Source of the DNA: Nocardioides sp. Root122
GTDB taxonomy: Bacteria; Actinomycetota; Actinomycetes; Propionibacteriales; Nocardioidaceae
Direction: 5' to 3'
DNA length: 64,000 nt
Assembly: GCF_001425025.1 (NCBI RefSeq)
Contig: NZ_LMDE01000001.1
Coordinates: forward strand, 675,033 to 739,032
The position numbers were made by a program, and so were the translations under genes. Each line of letters begins with the position of its first letter. Positions within the stretch are counted from its first letter, which is position 1. Shown piece by piece: positions 53,234 through 63,256 of this stretch. The notes beneath the pieces are model-generated. The model saw only the letters and a list, made by a program, of their open reading frames with translations, made no database searches and was not told the DNA's origin.

Positions 53234-53280
53234 AGCGAAACGCGGTGTGCCTTGACAACAAGGCACACCGCGTTTTCGCT
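53234..53280 (+). terminator. Strong intrinsic terminator after nrdJ
   Basis: A 17-bp perfect stem (AAACGCGGTGTGCCTTG 53238-53254 with 53259-53275) with a 4-nt ACAA loop and a TTTT end; with one bulge the pairing extends to AGCG/CGCT outside. This is the clearest classical terminator in the window, and its A/T flanks would also serve the convergent HNH gene. It marks the edge between core genes and the defence island. Confidence 0.92.
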
Positions 53281-53282
53281 GC

Positions 53283-54182
53283 CTATCCCGCGAGAAACTC
53301 GGCGTACCGCTCCTCCAGTCGTTCAGGGTCCGGGCGAGCTGCCTTGGACTTCGGCACGATCTCCAGAGACTTGTTGTGGATCTCCTGGATGCCGCCCTTA
53401 AGCATCCACCCGTCCACTTCTTCAAGCACGTCTGGCCTCACGTGCAGCGAGAGGTCCGGCCTGATGCCGAGAATCTTGTGGTCGAAAGCTGCGTGGTGGA
53501 TCTTGCACAGTGAAAGCCCGTTAGGAACGACTGGCTGTCCGTTGGGCTGACCGTCCGCAATGATGTGCGCTGCATCGAGTAGCTCTGCATGCTTGAGCCG
53601 GCAGATGCTGCACTTCCCGCCGTATGCGAGCAGCACCCGCGCGCGGAATGCACGCTGGTGAAGCCTCACCTTGGTGAGCGACAGCGCATACGAACGCACG
53701 TCGACCGGCGCGGCGTCGCCTGTCGGCAGGAACCTTTGGGCCGGATCAACGGCCAGAACGAACCGATGAAGCGCGGGCTCTTCCCCGATGACCCACACGG
53801 GGTAGATCGGCTCGTACGCGCCGCGCTCGACAGCCACGAACCAGATGACGGGGAGGCCGAGCTCCATGGCACGACGGAGCGCGACATTCTCGGAATGCTG
53901 TGGGTCGGTGCCTCGGTAGTTGTATCGCTGAAGGCCGTCGGTCCCGATCAAGTCGTCGTAGGGCGGGGTTCCTCCGGGAGGCGTGAAGGTGGTGCTGATC
54001 GACAGCGCTCCCTCCATGCCGGACGGATGCCGAATGCCCCGGCTCCAGTCTTTGAGGGGGATGCGAGTTCCATGGAACTCGAACGAGGCAAGATACGAGT
54101 AGTCGACCTTGGTCGTCGGTGGCCTGGCATCCAGCCAGGTCATGGCGGCGTCACGGACGGCGCGCTCGGCGTTTGTATCCAC
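53283..54182 (-). CDS. HNH endonuclease, putative modification-linked restriction enzyme
   Basis: 299 residues. The HNH domain is CSICRLKHAELLDAAHII (Cys191, Cys194, His206) then PNGLSLCKIHHAAFD (Asn221, Cys226, His229), a zinc-bound beta-beta-alpha-metal nuclease. The N-terminal half (FEFHGTRIPLKDWSRGIRHP, NYRGTDPQHSENVALRRAME, LPVIWFVAVERGAYEPIYPV) is a conserved sensor-like domain found with HNH ends in many actinobacteria, of the kind that reads a DNA mark in type IV restriction. Which mark is unknown. It faces nrdJ and stands divergent from the helicase operon. Confidence 0.82.
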   Translation of the reverse strand: MDTNAERAVRDAAMTWLDARPPTTKVDYSYLASFEFHGTRIPLKDWSRGIRHPSGMEGALSISTTFTPPGGTPPYDDLIGTDGLQRYNYRGTDPQHSENVALRRAMELGLPVIWFVAVERGAYEPIYPVWVIGEEPALHRFVLAVDPAQRFLPTGDAAPVDVRSYALSLTKVRLHQRAFRARVLLAYGGKCSICRLKHAELLDAAHIIADGQPNGQPVVPNGLSLCKIHHAAFDHKILGIRPDLSLHVRPDVLEEVDGWMLKGGIQEIHNKSLEIVPKSKAARPDPERLEERYAEFLAG

Positions 54183-54302
54183 GCGCCTGAGCTTGCCACG
54201 GAGATGCCAGTCAGAGGCTGGTCATGAATGTGTGGTCAGGTTCGGTTTGACAAGCGAGTTCTGCTGACAGCGCAACCGCTGCTGAGTAAAGATGACGCTG
54301 CC

Positions 54303-57300
54303 ATGAGGATCATCGACAACGTCAGCGAGCTCCTTGGCGACGACCTCAAGGGCGAGATCACGTCTGCCTCGAAGGTTCGCATCGCGGCCTCGACGTTCTC
54401 GATCTTCGCGTTCGAGGCACTGCGCAAGGAACTGGAGCAGGTCAGCGAGCTGCAGTTCATCTTCACCCAGCCCGCGTTCACCGCAACAGCCGCCACAGAC
54501 AGGGTCCGCAAGCAGCGCAGGGAGTTCTTCATCCCGAGCGCCGCGCGAGGTGAGGCGAGCCTGTCGGGCTCCGAGTTCGAGATCCGCCTACGCAACAAGT
54601 TGACCCAGCGCGCCATCGCTCGCGAGTGCGCCGAATGGGTCCGCCGCAAGGTCACGTTCCGGTCGAACTCCACCGGCAACCCGATGCAGCAGTTCGCCGT
54701 CGTCGACGACACAGCGGCGTACATGCCGCTACAGGGCTTCACCACCGCCGATCTCGGCTACGAGCGCGGCAACGCCGTTTCAAACATGGTGCACCGCATC
54801 GACGACGCCCCGATGGCGGCGCAATACGTTGCTCTGTTCGACCAGATCTGGAACAACCCGGCCCAGCTCGACGACGTCACCGACGCGGTCTATGAGCACA
54901 TTGCGAGCGTCTATGCAGAGAACTCCCCAGCACGCATCTACTTCTTGATCCTCTACAACCTCTTCGCCGATTTCCTCGAAGACATCAACGAGGACGTCCT
55001 GCCCAACGACCGCACGGGCTACCAGGAAACCCAGGTCTGGAAGAGCCTCTACAACTTCCAACGAGACGCAGCCACCGGCATCATCAACAAGCTCGAGACC
55101 TACAACGGCTGCATCCTCGCCGACAGCGTCGGACTCGGTAAGACCTTCACCGCGCTTGCCGTCATCAAGTACTACGAGCTCCGCAACAAGGCGGTGCTGG
55201 TCCTGGCACCGAAGAAGCTCTCGGAGAACTGGACCAACTACAACGCCAACCTCACTACCAACATCTTCGCGAGTGACAGGTTCAACTACGACGTCCTCGC
55301 CCACACGGACCTCTCCCGGACACGCGGCGAGTCCCTGGGCCTTCGCCTTGACCGGATCAATTGGGGCAATTACGACCTCGTCGTCATTGACGAGTCCCAC
55401 AACTTCCGCAACGCGGACTACGCCGAGGAGAAGGAGTCGCGCTACCAGCGGCTCATGCGACAGGTCATCCGCGAGGGCGTGAAGACCAAGGTCCTCATGC
55501 TGTCCGCGACTCCCGTCAACAACCGCTTCAACGACCTGAGGAACCAGCTCCAGCTCGCCTACGAAGGCGAGTCAGAGAATCTGGCCAAGCACCTCAGCCT
55601 CTCGACCACCATCGAGAAGGTCTTCAAGCAGGCCCAGACGGTGTTCAACGAGTGGTCCAAGCTCGACCCAGAGGACCGCACCACTGATCGCATCCTCAAG
55701 ATGCTCGACTTCGACTTCTTCGAGCTGCTCGACTCGGTGACCATCGCCCGTTCCCGCAAGCACATCCAGGCCTTCTACGACACCAGCGAGATCGGGGCCT
55801 TTCCCGATCGCCTGCCGCCCGTATCGATCCGCGAACCGCTGACTGACCTGCCGGGCGTCGCGACCTTCAACGAGATCTTTGAGCAGATTCAGGCACTCAC
55901 ACTCGCTGTCTACACCCCGCTCACGTACGTGTTCCCCAGCCGCCTCAGCAAGTACGAGGAGCTGTACGACGTCAAGGGCGGGACCGCTCGGTCCAACCTG
56001 GGGCAGCGCGGCCGTGAGCAGGGACTCAAGAAGCTCATGACCGTCAACCTGCTCAAGCGCCTGGAAAGCTCCATCGAGGCATTCCGCCTCACCCTGGCCA
56101 AGATCGAAGCGGGCGTCGATCACACGCTCGGTCGGCTCGAGTCGCATGCAGGCGCGGTCAGCGAGCTCACAGTGGACTTCCAGAACTTCGACCTCGATGT
56201 CGACGACGAAGACGACGCGAACGTCGAAGCCCTCACCTTCGGCGAGAAGATCAGGATCGACCTCGAAGACATCGACGTCGAGTCCTGGCAACGAGACTTA
56301 TGGCATGACCGCGAGACCCTGCGCGAGCTCCTGGAAGAGATGCAGAAGGTTACGCCAGACAGTGATGTCAAGCTTCAGCGACTGAAGCAGCTCGTCACGG
56401 ACAAGGCGGCACACCCGATCAATCCTGGCAACCGCAAAGTCCTCATCTTCTCCGCGTTCGCCGACACCGCCGAGTACATCTACAAGCAACTCGCCCCCGC
56501 CTTCAGCAAGGCCGGACTGGAGAGCGCGATCATCACCGGCGGCGCGCATGCGCCTAAGACCACGCTCGGTACCGGGCAGGACTTCCAGCAAATCCTGACG
56601 CTGTTCTCTCCAAAGTCCAAGCAGCGTCACCTGACGATGCCGAAGGAGACGGCCGAGCTCGACGTCCTGATCGGCACCGACGTCATCAGCGAGGGCCAGA
56701 ACCTCCAGGACTGTGACTACCTCGTCAACTACGACATCCACTGGAACCCGGTCCGGATCATCCAGCGGTTCGGTCGGGTCGACCGCATCGGATCGACCAA
56801 CGCCCAGATACAGCTGGTCAACTTCTGGCCGGACATCTCGCTCGACGAGTACATCAACCTCAAGGAGCGCGTCGAGAACCGCATGGTCATCGCCGACCTG
56901 GCTGCGGTCGGCGACGACAACATCCTCGACCCCTCGAGCGCCGACGCTGCGTACCGCAAGGAGCAACTGCGGAAGCTCCAGGACGAAGTCATCGAGCTCG
57001 AGGACGTCCGCTCCGGTGTCTCGATCACAGACCTTGGGCTCAACGACTTCCGCATGGACCTGTTGGGTTACATCAAGGAGCACGGCCAGCTTGACGCTCT
57101 GCCCAAGGGGCTTCACGCGGTGGTGCCCGCAGATCCGACGAAGGGCCTCCATCCCGGCGCCATCTTCGCCCTCCGCAACATCGGCGCGGACGAGAACATC
57201 AACCGAGGAAACAGGCTGCACCCGCACTACCTCGTCTACCTTGCCGACGACGGCCGTGTCGTCGCCGACCACACTGAGGTCAAGAGCCTGCTCGACATGA

Positions 57301-57572
57301 TCCGCGCTGGATGTCGCCCGCACGACGAGCCCGTCGCCGCGGTCACACGGATCTTCAACGCAGCGACCAGCGAGGGCGCGGAGATGGGCATGTACTCCGA
57401 GCTCCTTACCGCTGCTATCCGCTCGATGGTGGACGTCACCGACGAACGAGACCTCGACAGCCTCTTCACCGACGGCGGGACGACCGCGCTCACCCAGACG
57501 ATCGGCGGCCTCGACGACTTCGAGCTCATCGCCTTCATCGCGGTGGTGGAGTCCGAGGAGCACTCTGTATGA
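54303..57572 (+). CDS. SNF2-family helicase with PLD-like N-terminal region
   Basis: 1089 residues from ATG 54303 (MRIIDNVSELLGDDL matches the usual start of this group; ATG 54228 would add 25 residues). Residues about 1-170 resemble the phospholipase D-like module of helicases of this type, but I see no clean H-x-K motif. ADSVGLGKT (273-281) is Walker A, DESH (363-366) motif II, LSATPVNNRF (400-409) motif III, VLIFSAFADTAEYI motif IV, GTDVISEGQNLQDCDYLVNYD motif V and RIIQRFGRVDRIGS motif VI, all SNF2/HepA type. It should translocate on DNA. First gene of a packed defence operon; its stop overlaps the DUF4391 start (ATGA). Confidence 0.88.
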   Translation: MRIIDNVSELLGDDLKGEITSASKVRIAASTFSIFAFEALRKELEQVSELQFIFTQPAFTATAATDRVRKQRREFFIPSAARGEASLSGSEFEIRLRNKLTQRAIARECAEWVRRKVTFRSNSTGNPMQQFAVVDDTAAYMPLQGFTTADLGYERGNAVSNMVHRIDDAPMAAQYVALFDQIWNNPAQLDDVTDAVYEHIASVYAENSPARIYFLILYNLFADFLEDINEDVLPNDRTGYQETQVWKSLYNFQRDAATGIINKLETYNGCILADSVGLGKTFTALAVIKYYELRNKAVLVLAPKKLSENWTNYNANLTTNIFASDRFNYDVLAHTDLSRTRGESLGLRLDRINWGNYDLVVIDESHNFRNADYAEEKESRYQRLMRQVIREGVKTKVLMLSATPVNNRFNDLRNQLQLAYEGESENLAKHLSLSTTIEKVFKQAQTVFNEWSKLDPEDRTTDRILKMLDFDFFELLDSVTIARSRKHIQAFYDTSEIGAFPDRLPPVSIREPLTDLPGVATFNEIFEQIQALTLAVYTPLTYVFPSRLSKYEELYDVKGGTARSNLGQRGREQGLKKLMTVNLLKRLESSIEAFRLTLAKIEAGVDHTLGRLESHAGAVSELTVDFQNFDLDVDDEDDANVEALTFGEKIRIDLEDIDVESWQRDLWHDRETLRELLEEMQKVTPDSDVKLQRLKQLVTDKAAHPINPGNRKVLIFSAFADTAEYIYKQLAPAFSKAGLESAIITGGAHAPKTTLGTGQDFQQILTLFSPKSKQRHLTMPKETAELDVLIGTDVISEGQNLQDCDYLVNYDIHWNPVRIIQRFGRVDRIGSTNAQIQLVNFWPDISLDEYINLKERVENRMVIADLAAVGDDNILDPSSADAAYRKEQLRKLQDEVIELEDVRSGVSITDLGLNDFRMDLLGYIKEHGQLDALPKGLHAVVPADPTKGLHPGAIFALRNIGADENINRGNRLHPHYLVYLADDGRVVADHTEVKSLLDMIRAGCRPHDEPVAAVTRIFNAATSEGAEMGMYSELLTAAIRSMVDVTDERDLDSLFTDGGTTALTQTIGGLDDFELIAFIAVVESEEHSV

Positions 57573-58267
57573 CGGCCCTCCTCTATCGCTGGCCGCAGGC
57601 GGCCAAGTTCGAACGCACGGTGCCGAAGGCGAAGTTTTACGAGCACGCGACCCTCGCCGCGACCGTGAAGGACAAGTTCGTCTCCGACGTTCGCGGGATC
57701 ACCTGGGCCTACAAGCTGGCCGAGTCCACGATCAACCTTCCGGGCAGCGCCGAGGTGCCAGAGATTCAGGTCTTCGAAATCGAATCCAAGGCAGACGATG
57801 TCTCCGAGGGGGTGCTTGCCGCGATCGACAAGGCTGTCCGGACGCCGATCATCTTCGAGATCAGTCGACGGGACGGCGGCGACTACGCAATCCGCATGGT
57901 CGCTGCCCACAAGCAACTCGGGACAGGTGCTCCGAAGATGGGTCCGTACTTCAGCACCCCGTGGATGCCCGCCTCGAGCGAGCGAGCCGCGCTTCCGACG
58001 TCGATCGATCTGCTGAGCTTGTACACGGCCCTGCTGCAGCCGCTCACGCCAGTCGCCTCGCGTCCGAGTGAGAAACTGTCGGACGTCGTTGGCAGATTGA
58101 TGGCCGTTCGGGCACTCGAACGAGAAGTCGCAGCTCTCCAGAGGAAGCTTCGCAACGAACCTCAGCTCAACCGAAAGGTTGAGCTGCGCCGAACGTTGAG
58201 AGCGAAACAGGCCGATCTCGCCGAGCTCACCAGCACCAACAACCCTGCCGCCGGCAACACGAACTGA
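57569..58267 (+). CDS. DUF4391 domain protein
   Basis: 232 residues from ATG 57569, overlapping the helicase stop by four bases. LLYRWPQAAKFERTVPKAKFYEHA is the typical DUF4391 opening (P-K-x-K-F/I-Y), then VRGITWAYKLAESTINLPGS and EIQVFEIESKADDVSEGVLAAIDKAVRTPIIFEI. The C-terminal 60 residues form a charged helix pair (ALEREVAALQRKLRNEPQLNRKVELRR), probably coiled coil. DUF4391 genes are known mainly as companions of SNF2 helicase and Mod/Res genes, so it is presumably a structural or loading subunit. No enzyme motif. Confidence 0.85.
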   Translation: MTALLYRWPQAAKFERTVPKAKFYEHATLAATVKDKFVSDVRGITWAYKLAESTINLPGSAEVPEIQVFEIESKADDVSEGVLAAIDKAVRTPIIFEISRRDGGDYAIRMVAAHKQLGTGAPKMGPYFSTPWMPASSERAALPTSIDLLSLYTALLQPLTPVASRPSEKLSDVVGRLMAVRALEREVAALQRKLRNEPQLNRKVELRRTLRAKQADLAELTSTNNPAAGNTN

Positions 58268-58274
58268 GGATCGC

Positions 58275-60161
58275 GTGGAGAAGCTTCGAATGACGTCGCC
58301 GGACCTGACAGCAAGCAACGTCGCCAAGATCGCCGAGCTCTTCCCCGGCGTGATCACCGAGTCCGTCGACGCTGACGGTAAACCGGTGACGGCTGTGGAC
58401 TTCGACCTTCTCCGTCAGGAGTTGTCCGATCACGTCGTAGATGGCCCGCAGGAGCGCTACCAGCTCGATTGGCCAGGCAAGCGCGCAGCGGCATTTGCGG
58501 CCAACGCTCCCATCGCTAAGACGCTGCGGTCCGTCCGAGACGAATCGGTTGACTTCGATACGACGAAGAATCTCTTCATCGAAGGCGACAATCTTGATGC
58601 CCTTAAACTCCTCCAGGAGTCGTACCTCGGCAAGGTCAAACTAATCTACATCGACCCGCCGTATAACACGGGCCACGACTTTGTGTACAACGACGATTTT
58701 GGCCAAACGACGGCCGAATATCTGGCCCGCTCGGGCCAGTCGGACACGACCGGTTCGCGGCTTGTCGCGAATCTCGAGACAAGCGGTCGTTTCCATTCGG
58801 ACTGGCTCACGTTTATGTATCCCAGGCTCAAGTTGGCCAGAAACCTGCTAAGCGACGACGGAGTCTTCTTCGCCAGTATCAGCGAGCACGAAGTTGACAA
58901 TCTCCGAAAACTCATGGATTCAGTGTTTGGGGAAGGCAACTTTATTGGCCAAGTTGCCGTTTCAAAGGGCACGACAACCGGTCAGGACGCCAGTCACATC
59001 GGCAGCAGCATCGATTTCCTTCTCGTGGCCGCACGTGACCGCAACTCCTACGTCCCCAACGGGCTCCCGCTTGATGCGAGAGACATCGCCCGATTCCGGG
59101 ACGAGGACTCTCGAGGTCGCTTCAGCACGCTTCAGTTCCGAAAGACCGGGAACAGCGATCGGCGGGCTGATCGCCCCTCGATGTATTACGCGGTGAAAGC
59201 GCCTGACGGTACCGATGTCTACCCGATTGGGCCGAGCGGTTACGAAAGCCGTTGGCGGGCCGGTCGTGACCAGTTCGACCGATGGGCCGCGGAAGACATG
59301 ATCGTCTGGCAGCAGGACAATGCAGGCGCCTGGAAGCCATACGTGAAGTACTACCTCGAGGGGCGCACCAAGCAGGTCTCCAACTACTGGGACGACATCG
59401 AGGGGAACAAGAAAGCCACCCTGGTTGTAAAGGAGCTGCTCGGAGCCGGAATCTTTTCGAATCCCAAGCCGGTTGGACTGCTCCGGAAGATACTGCACAT
59501 CGCGACGGATCCTGAGTCGATCGTGCTTGACTTCTTCGCGGGGTCAGGAACAACCGCCCACGCAGTCATGGAACTGAATGCCGAAGACGGCGGACGGCGT
59601 AAGTTCATCCAGGTTCAACTGGCTGAACGGGTCCCGGAGGGCTCCGCCGCAGCGAAGGCTGGGTACGCCGACATCGCTCAAATCGCGCGCGAGCGAATCC
59701 GCCGTGCCGGCGCAAGGGTTATCGAAAGCGCGGGAATGGTTGGCGGCGACCTAGACAACGGTTTCCGCGCGTTACGGGTCGACACGACCAACATGTCCGA
59801 TGTGCTCCGCACTCCTGACGCGACAAGGCAGCACGAACTAACGGGGCTTGAGAACAGCGTGAAGCCGGGACGCACTGGCGAAGACCTACTCTTCCAGGTT
59901 CTTCTCGATTGGGGCCTCGATCTGGCGCTGCCGATCTCAATCGAAACGATTGAGGGGCGGGAAAGTTTCGTAATCGACGAGGGCGCCTTGGTCGCGTGTT
60001 TCGACGACGACGTAACTCCTGAACTCATTCGTGCGCTTGCCAGGCAGAAGCCGCTGCGAGCTGTTTTCCGCGACTCCGGCTTCGCATCCGACGATGCGCG
60101 GATCAACGCGGAGCAGGTCTTCAAGGAGCTCTCGCCCACAACCGACATCAAGGTCATCTGA
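58275..60161 (+). CDS. mod: Type III-like DNA adenine-N6 methyltransferase (Mod)
   Basis: 628 residues from GTG 58275; MEKLRMTSPDLTASNVAKIAELFPG fits the Mod N-terminus, so GTG is preferred to ATG 58290. KNLFIEGDNLDALKLLQESY, IYIDPPYNTGHDF (D-P-P-Y 127-130, motif IV) and VLDFFAGSGTTAHAVMELN (421-427, motif I) lie in the order of beta-class N6-adenine methyltransferases. The middle (about 230-390) should be the target-recognition part. It marks self DNA for the Res subunit. Codons ending in A or T are frequent, unlike core genes. Eight bases after DUF4391, four before res. Confidence 0.93.
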   Translation: MEKLRMTSPDLTASNVAKIAELFPGVITESVDADGKPVTAVDFDLLRQELSDHVVDGPQERYQLDWPGKRAAAFAANAPIAKTLRSVRDESVDFDTTKNLFIEGDNLDALKLLQESYLGKVKLIYIDPPYNTGHDFVYNDDFGQTTAEYLARSGQSDTTGSRLVANLETSGRFHSDWLTFMYPRLKLARNLLSDDGVFFASISEHEVDNLRKLMDSVFGEGNFIGQVAVSKGTTTGQDASHIGSSIDFLLVAARDRNSYVPNGLPLDARDIARFRDEDSRGRFSTLQFRKTGNSDRRADRPSMYYAVKAPDGTDVYPIGPSGYESRWRAGRDQFDRWAAEDMIVWQQDNAGAWKPYVKYYLEGRTKQVSNYWDDIEGNKKATLVVKELLGAGIFSNPKPVGLLRKILHIATDPESIVLDFFAGSGTTAHAVMELNAEDGGRRKFIQVQLAERVPEGSAAAKAGYADIAQIARERIRRAGARVIESAGMVGGDLDNGFRALRVDTTNMSDVLRTPDATRQHELTGLENSVKPGRTGEDLLFQVLLDWGLDLALPISIETIEGRESFVIDEGALVACFDDDVTPELIRALARQKPLRAVFRDSGFASDDARINAEQVFKELSPTTDIKVI

Positions 60162-60165
60162 CCTG

Positions 60166-63100
60166 ATGAAACTTCAGTTCAAGAACCAGCAGTACCAGAC
60201 CGAAGCAGTCGGCGCCGTCGTCGACGTCTTCGCTGGGCAGCCGCGCCGTACCGGTATCTCCTATCGAATCGACCCCGGGAGGGTGAAGTCGAGCGCGGCA
60301 CCTGCACTGTTCGAGACCAGCACGAGCCCTGACTCCGGCCTGCGTAACGCCGAGATTGAGCTCTCGGCGACCCAGCTGCTCGACAACCTGCACCAGGTAC
60401 AAAAGTCCCGCAACCTGCCACTGGCCCCGAAGATCGTTGATAGCAAGGCAGCGCCTGACGCTCCGAATCTAGATATCGAGATGGAGACCGGCACCGGCAA
60501 GACCTACGTCTACATCAAAACGATCATGGAGTTGAACAAGCGCTACGGGTGGTCGAAGTTCATCATCGTCGTGCCGTCGGTGGCGATCCGCGAGGGCGTG
60601 AAAAAGTCGTTCGACGTCACGGCCGAGCACTTCCAACAGACCTACGGGACGAAGCCGCGTTCGTTCATCTACAACTCGTCGCAGCTCCACGAGATCGAGC
60701 GGTTCAGCTCGGACGCTGGCGTTCAGGTCATGATCATCAACATCCAGGCCTTCAACGCCACCGGCAAGGACAACCGACGCATCTACGACGTCCTCGACGA
60801 CTTCCAGTCGCGCAAGCCGATCGACATGATCAGCGCCAACCGGCCGATCGTCATCATCGACGAGCCTCAGAAGATTGGAGCGCCCAGGTCGCTTGAGGCG
60901 CTCTCACGCTTCAACGCCCTGATGGTGCTCCGCTACTCGGCCACCCACAAGGTCGAGCACACCAAGGTGCACCGGCTCGACGCTCTTGACGCGTACAACC
61001 AGAAGCTCGTCAAGAAGATCGCCGTCCGTGGCATCACGGTCAAGGGGTTGGCTGGCTCAACGGCCTACCTCTACCTCGATGCGATCGAAGTCAAGAAGGG
61101 TCAGCCTCCCACGGCCCGCGTCGAGATCGAAGTCCAGACCAAGGGCGGACCGATCAAGCGTCAGCCCAAGCGCGTCACCAAGGGAACCCGGCTGCACGAC
61201 CTGGCCAACGGGATCGAGGCGTACAAGGACCTCGTCGTCACCGACGTCAACGCCATTGACGACACCATCACGCTGAGCAATGGCGACGTGGTCGTGGCTG
61301 GACAGCTCGCGGACCGCGACGTCACGGAGGAGACCAAGCGTCGCATCCAGATCCGTGAGGTCATCCGCGCGCACATTGACAAGGAGCGGGAGCTCTTCAG
61401 CCAGGACGTCAAGGTTCTCTCGCTGTTCTTCATCGATGAGGTCGCGAAGTATCGCGACTACGACCGAGAGGACACTCTCGGTGACTACGCCCGACTGTTC
61501 GAGGAGGAGTACGCCGCCCTCGTCGACGAAGTCCTGAGCGAACTCGAGCTTGACGGCGCGACCGCGGCGTACCAGCAGTATCTACGCCGCGACCAGACCA
61601 GGGATGTGCATCAGGGCTACTTCTCGATCGACAAGAAGTCCAAGCGGCTCGTTGACGGCGACATGCACAAGACAGGTGACGAGAAGGGTCAGTCGAAGGA
61701 CGTCGCGGCGTACGACCTGATCCTCAAGGACAAGGAGCGCCTGCTGTCATTCGAGGAGCCGGTGCGCTTCCTATTTTCCCACTCGGCCCTGCGTGAAGGC
61801 TGGGACAACCCCAACGTGTTCGTCATGGGCATGCTCAAGAAGAGCGACAACACCATCTCCCGCCGGCAGGAGATCGGTCGCGGCCTTCGCCTGGCCGTCG
61901 ACCAACGCGGCGAGCGGATGGACAACCCGGTCACCGTCCACGACATCAACGAGCTGACCGTCGTGACCGACGAGTCCTACACCGACTTCGTCGCTGGACT
62001 CCAGAAGGAGATCGCTGAGTCGTTGGCCGCACGCCCGCGCAAGGCCAGCGTCAAGTTCTTCACCGGCAAGACGATCCAGACTCAAGATGGCGAGTCCGTG
62101 GTCGAGGAGGCGTTGGCGCAGGCGCTGTACAAGTACCTGATCAAGAACGACTACCTCAACGACGACGACACCATCTCGGAAACGTACGTCGCCGCCAAGG
62201 CAGATGGCACTCTGGCCGAACCGACCGCAGAGATCCTCAAGGCCGTGATCGACTTCGTTTGGCCCCTGGTGGACGCGCTCTACATCGACATCCCGGTCCC
62301 CGCGAACGATCGCAAGCCCAAGAAGATCCCGCTCAACGAGGCGAACTTCAAGAAGAAGGAGTTCCAAGAACTCTGGAGTCGCATCAACCACAAGGCCGTC
62401 TACCAGGTCGAGTTCGACTCCGATGAGCTCGTTGGCAAGTGCGTCACCGCTCTCGACACGCACCTCAACGTCGCAGCGATGCAGTACGTCATCCAAGCCG
62501 GCAAGCAGCGTGAGTCGCTGGATGCCGACGACCTCGCGACAGGCGCGGGATTCGACGTCTCGACGACGAGCACCCAGACCGAGACGGTATCGGCTGGCTC
62601 CCAGGTGAGGTACGACCTCCTCGGCGAGATCACCGAGAAGACACAGCTCACCCGGCGGACGACGGCGGCCATCCTCGGTCGGATCAATCCGAACACCTTC
62701 GGAAAGTTCCGCCTCAACCCCGAGCAGTTCATCACGGAGGCCGCGCGGTTGATCAACGAGCAGAAGGCGACCGTCATCGTCGAGCACCTGACGTACGACG
62801 CGCTCGAGGACAGGTTTGACTCCGCGATCTTCACTGAGAACCAGAGCGCACAGGACTTCTCGAAGGCGGGGGAGAAGCTCAAGAAGCACGTGTACGACTT
62901 CGTCGTCACGGACTCGAAGGTCGAGCGGGAGTTCGTCACCGAGCTGGACACAAGCACCGAGGTTGCCGTTTACGCCAAGCTGCCACGAGGGTTCTTCATC
63001 CCGACGCCGGTCGGTGACTACAACCCAGACTGGGCAATCGCGTTCACCGAAGGCTCCGTGAAGCACGTCTACTTCGTCGCCGAGACCAAGGGCTCTCTCT

Positions 63101-63243
63101 CGACACTCCAGCTGAAGGGCATGGAGGAGGCGAAGATCGAATGCGCACGAAAGTTCTTCGCCTCGCTTTCTGATGGAGGTGCAGGAAACGTGCGCTACGA
63201 CGTAGTCACCGACTACTCCGAACTGATGAGTCTGGTGAAGTAG
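60166..63243 (+). CDS. res: Type III-like restriction subunit Res (helicase-nuclease)
   Basis: 1025 residues from ATG 60166, four bases after mod. MKLQFKNQQYQTEAVGAVVDVF is the standard Res opening. METGTGKTYVYIKTI (106-113) is Walker A, IVIIDEPQKIG (D-E-P-Q 232-235) motif II, VLRYSATHK motif III, and FLFSHSALREGWDNPNVFVMG with SRRQEIGRGLRLAVD motifs V and VI of the SF2 fold. The C-terminus has NPDWAIAF and YFVAETKG, the P-D...E-x-K nuclease site (Asp955, Glu973, Lys975). With Mod it should cut unmethylated DNA after ATP-driven movement between two sites. Confidence 0.93.
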   Translation: MKLQFKNQQYQTEAVGAVVDVFAGQPRRTGISYRIDPGRVKSSAAPALFETSTSPDSGLRNAEIELSATQLLDNLHQVQKSRNLPLAPKIVDSKAAPDAPNLDIEMETGTGKTYVYIKTIMELNKRYGWSKFIIVVPSVAIREGVKKSFDVTAEHFQQTYGTKPRSFIYNSSQLHEIERFSSDAGVQVMIINIQAFNATGKDNRRIYDVLDDFQSRKPIDMISANRPIVIIDEPQKIGAPRSLEALSRFNALMVLRYSATHKVEHTKVHRLDALDAYNQKLVKKIAVRGITVKGLAGSTAYLYLDAIEVKKGQPPTARVEIEVQTKGGPIKRQPKRVTKGTRLHDLANGIEAYKDLVVTDVNAIDDTITLSNGDVVVAGQLADRDVTEETKRRIQIREVIRAHIDKERELFSQDVKVLSLFFIDEVAKYRDYDREDTLGDYARLFEEEYAALVDEVLSELELDGATAAYQQYLRRDQTRDVHQGYFSIDKKSKRLVDGDMHKTGDEKGQSKDVAAYDLILKDKERLLSFEEPVRFLFSHSALREGWDNPNVFVMGMLKKSDNTISRRQEIGRGLRLAVDQRGERMDNPVTVHDINELTVVTDESYTDFVAGLQKEIAESLAARPRKASVKFFTGKTIQTQDGESVVEEALAQALYKYLIKNDYLNDDDTISETYVAAKADGTLAEPTAEILKAVIDFVWPLVDALYIDIPVPANDRKPKKIPLNEANFKKKEFQELWSRINHKAVYQVEFDSDELVGKCVTALDTHLNVAAMQYVIQAGKQRESLDADDLATGAGFDVSTTSTQTETVSAGSQVRYDLLGEITEKTQLTRRTTAAILGRINPNTFGKFRLNPEQFITEAARLINEQKATVIVEHLTYDALEDRFDSAIFTENQSAQDFSKAGEKLKKHVYDFVVTDSKVEREFVTELDTSTEVAVYAKLPRGFFIPTPVGDYNPDWAIAFTEGSVKHVYFVAETKGSLSTLQLKGMEEAKIECARKFFASLSDGGAGNVRYDVVTDYSELMSLVK

Positions 63244-63256
63244 CCGAGGAGGCGAC

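Noticed and set aside
49716..53261. Very long minus-strand frame (about 1180 codons) opposite nrdJ
   Set aside because: It is the antisense shadow of a high-GC gene: low-complexity Val/Asp/Gly/Arg-rich translation, no start signal, and the plus strand has full NrdJ motifs.
54228..54302. 25-residue longer start for the SNF2 helicase
   Set aside because: ATG 54228 is possible, but protein similarity to this group begins at MRIIDNVSELL (54303). Kept as an alternative only.
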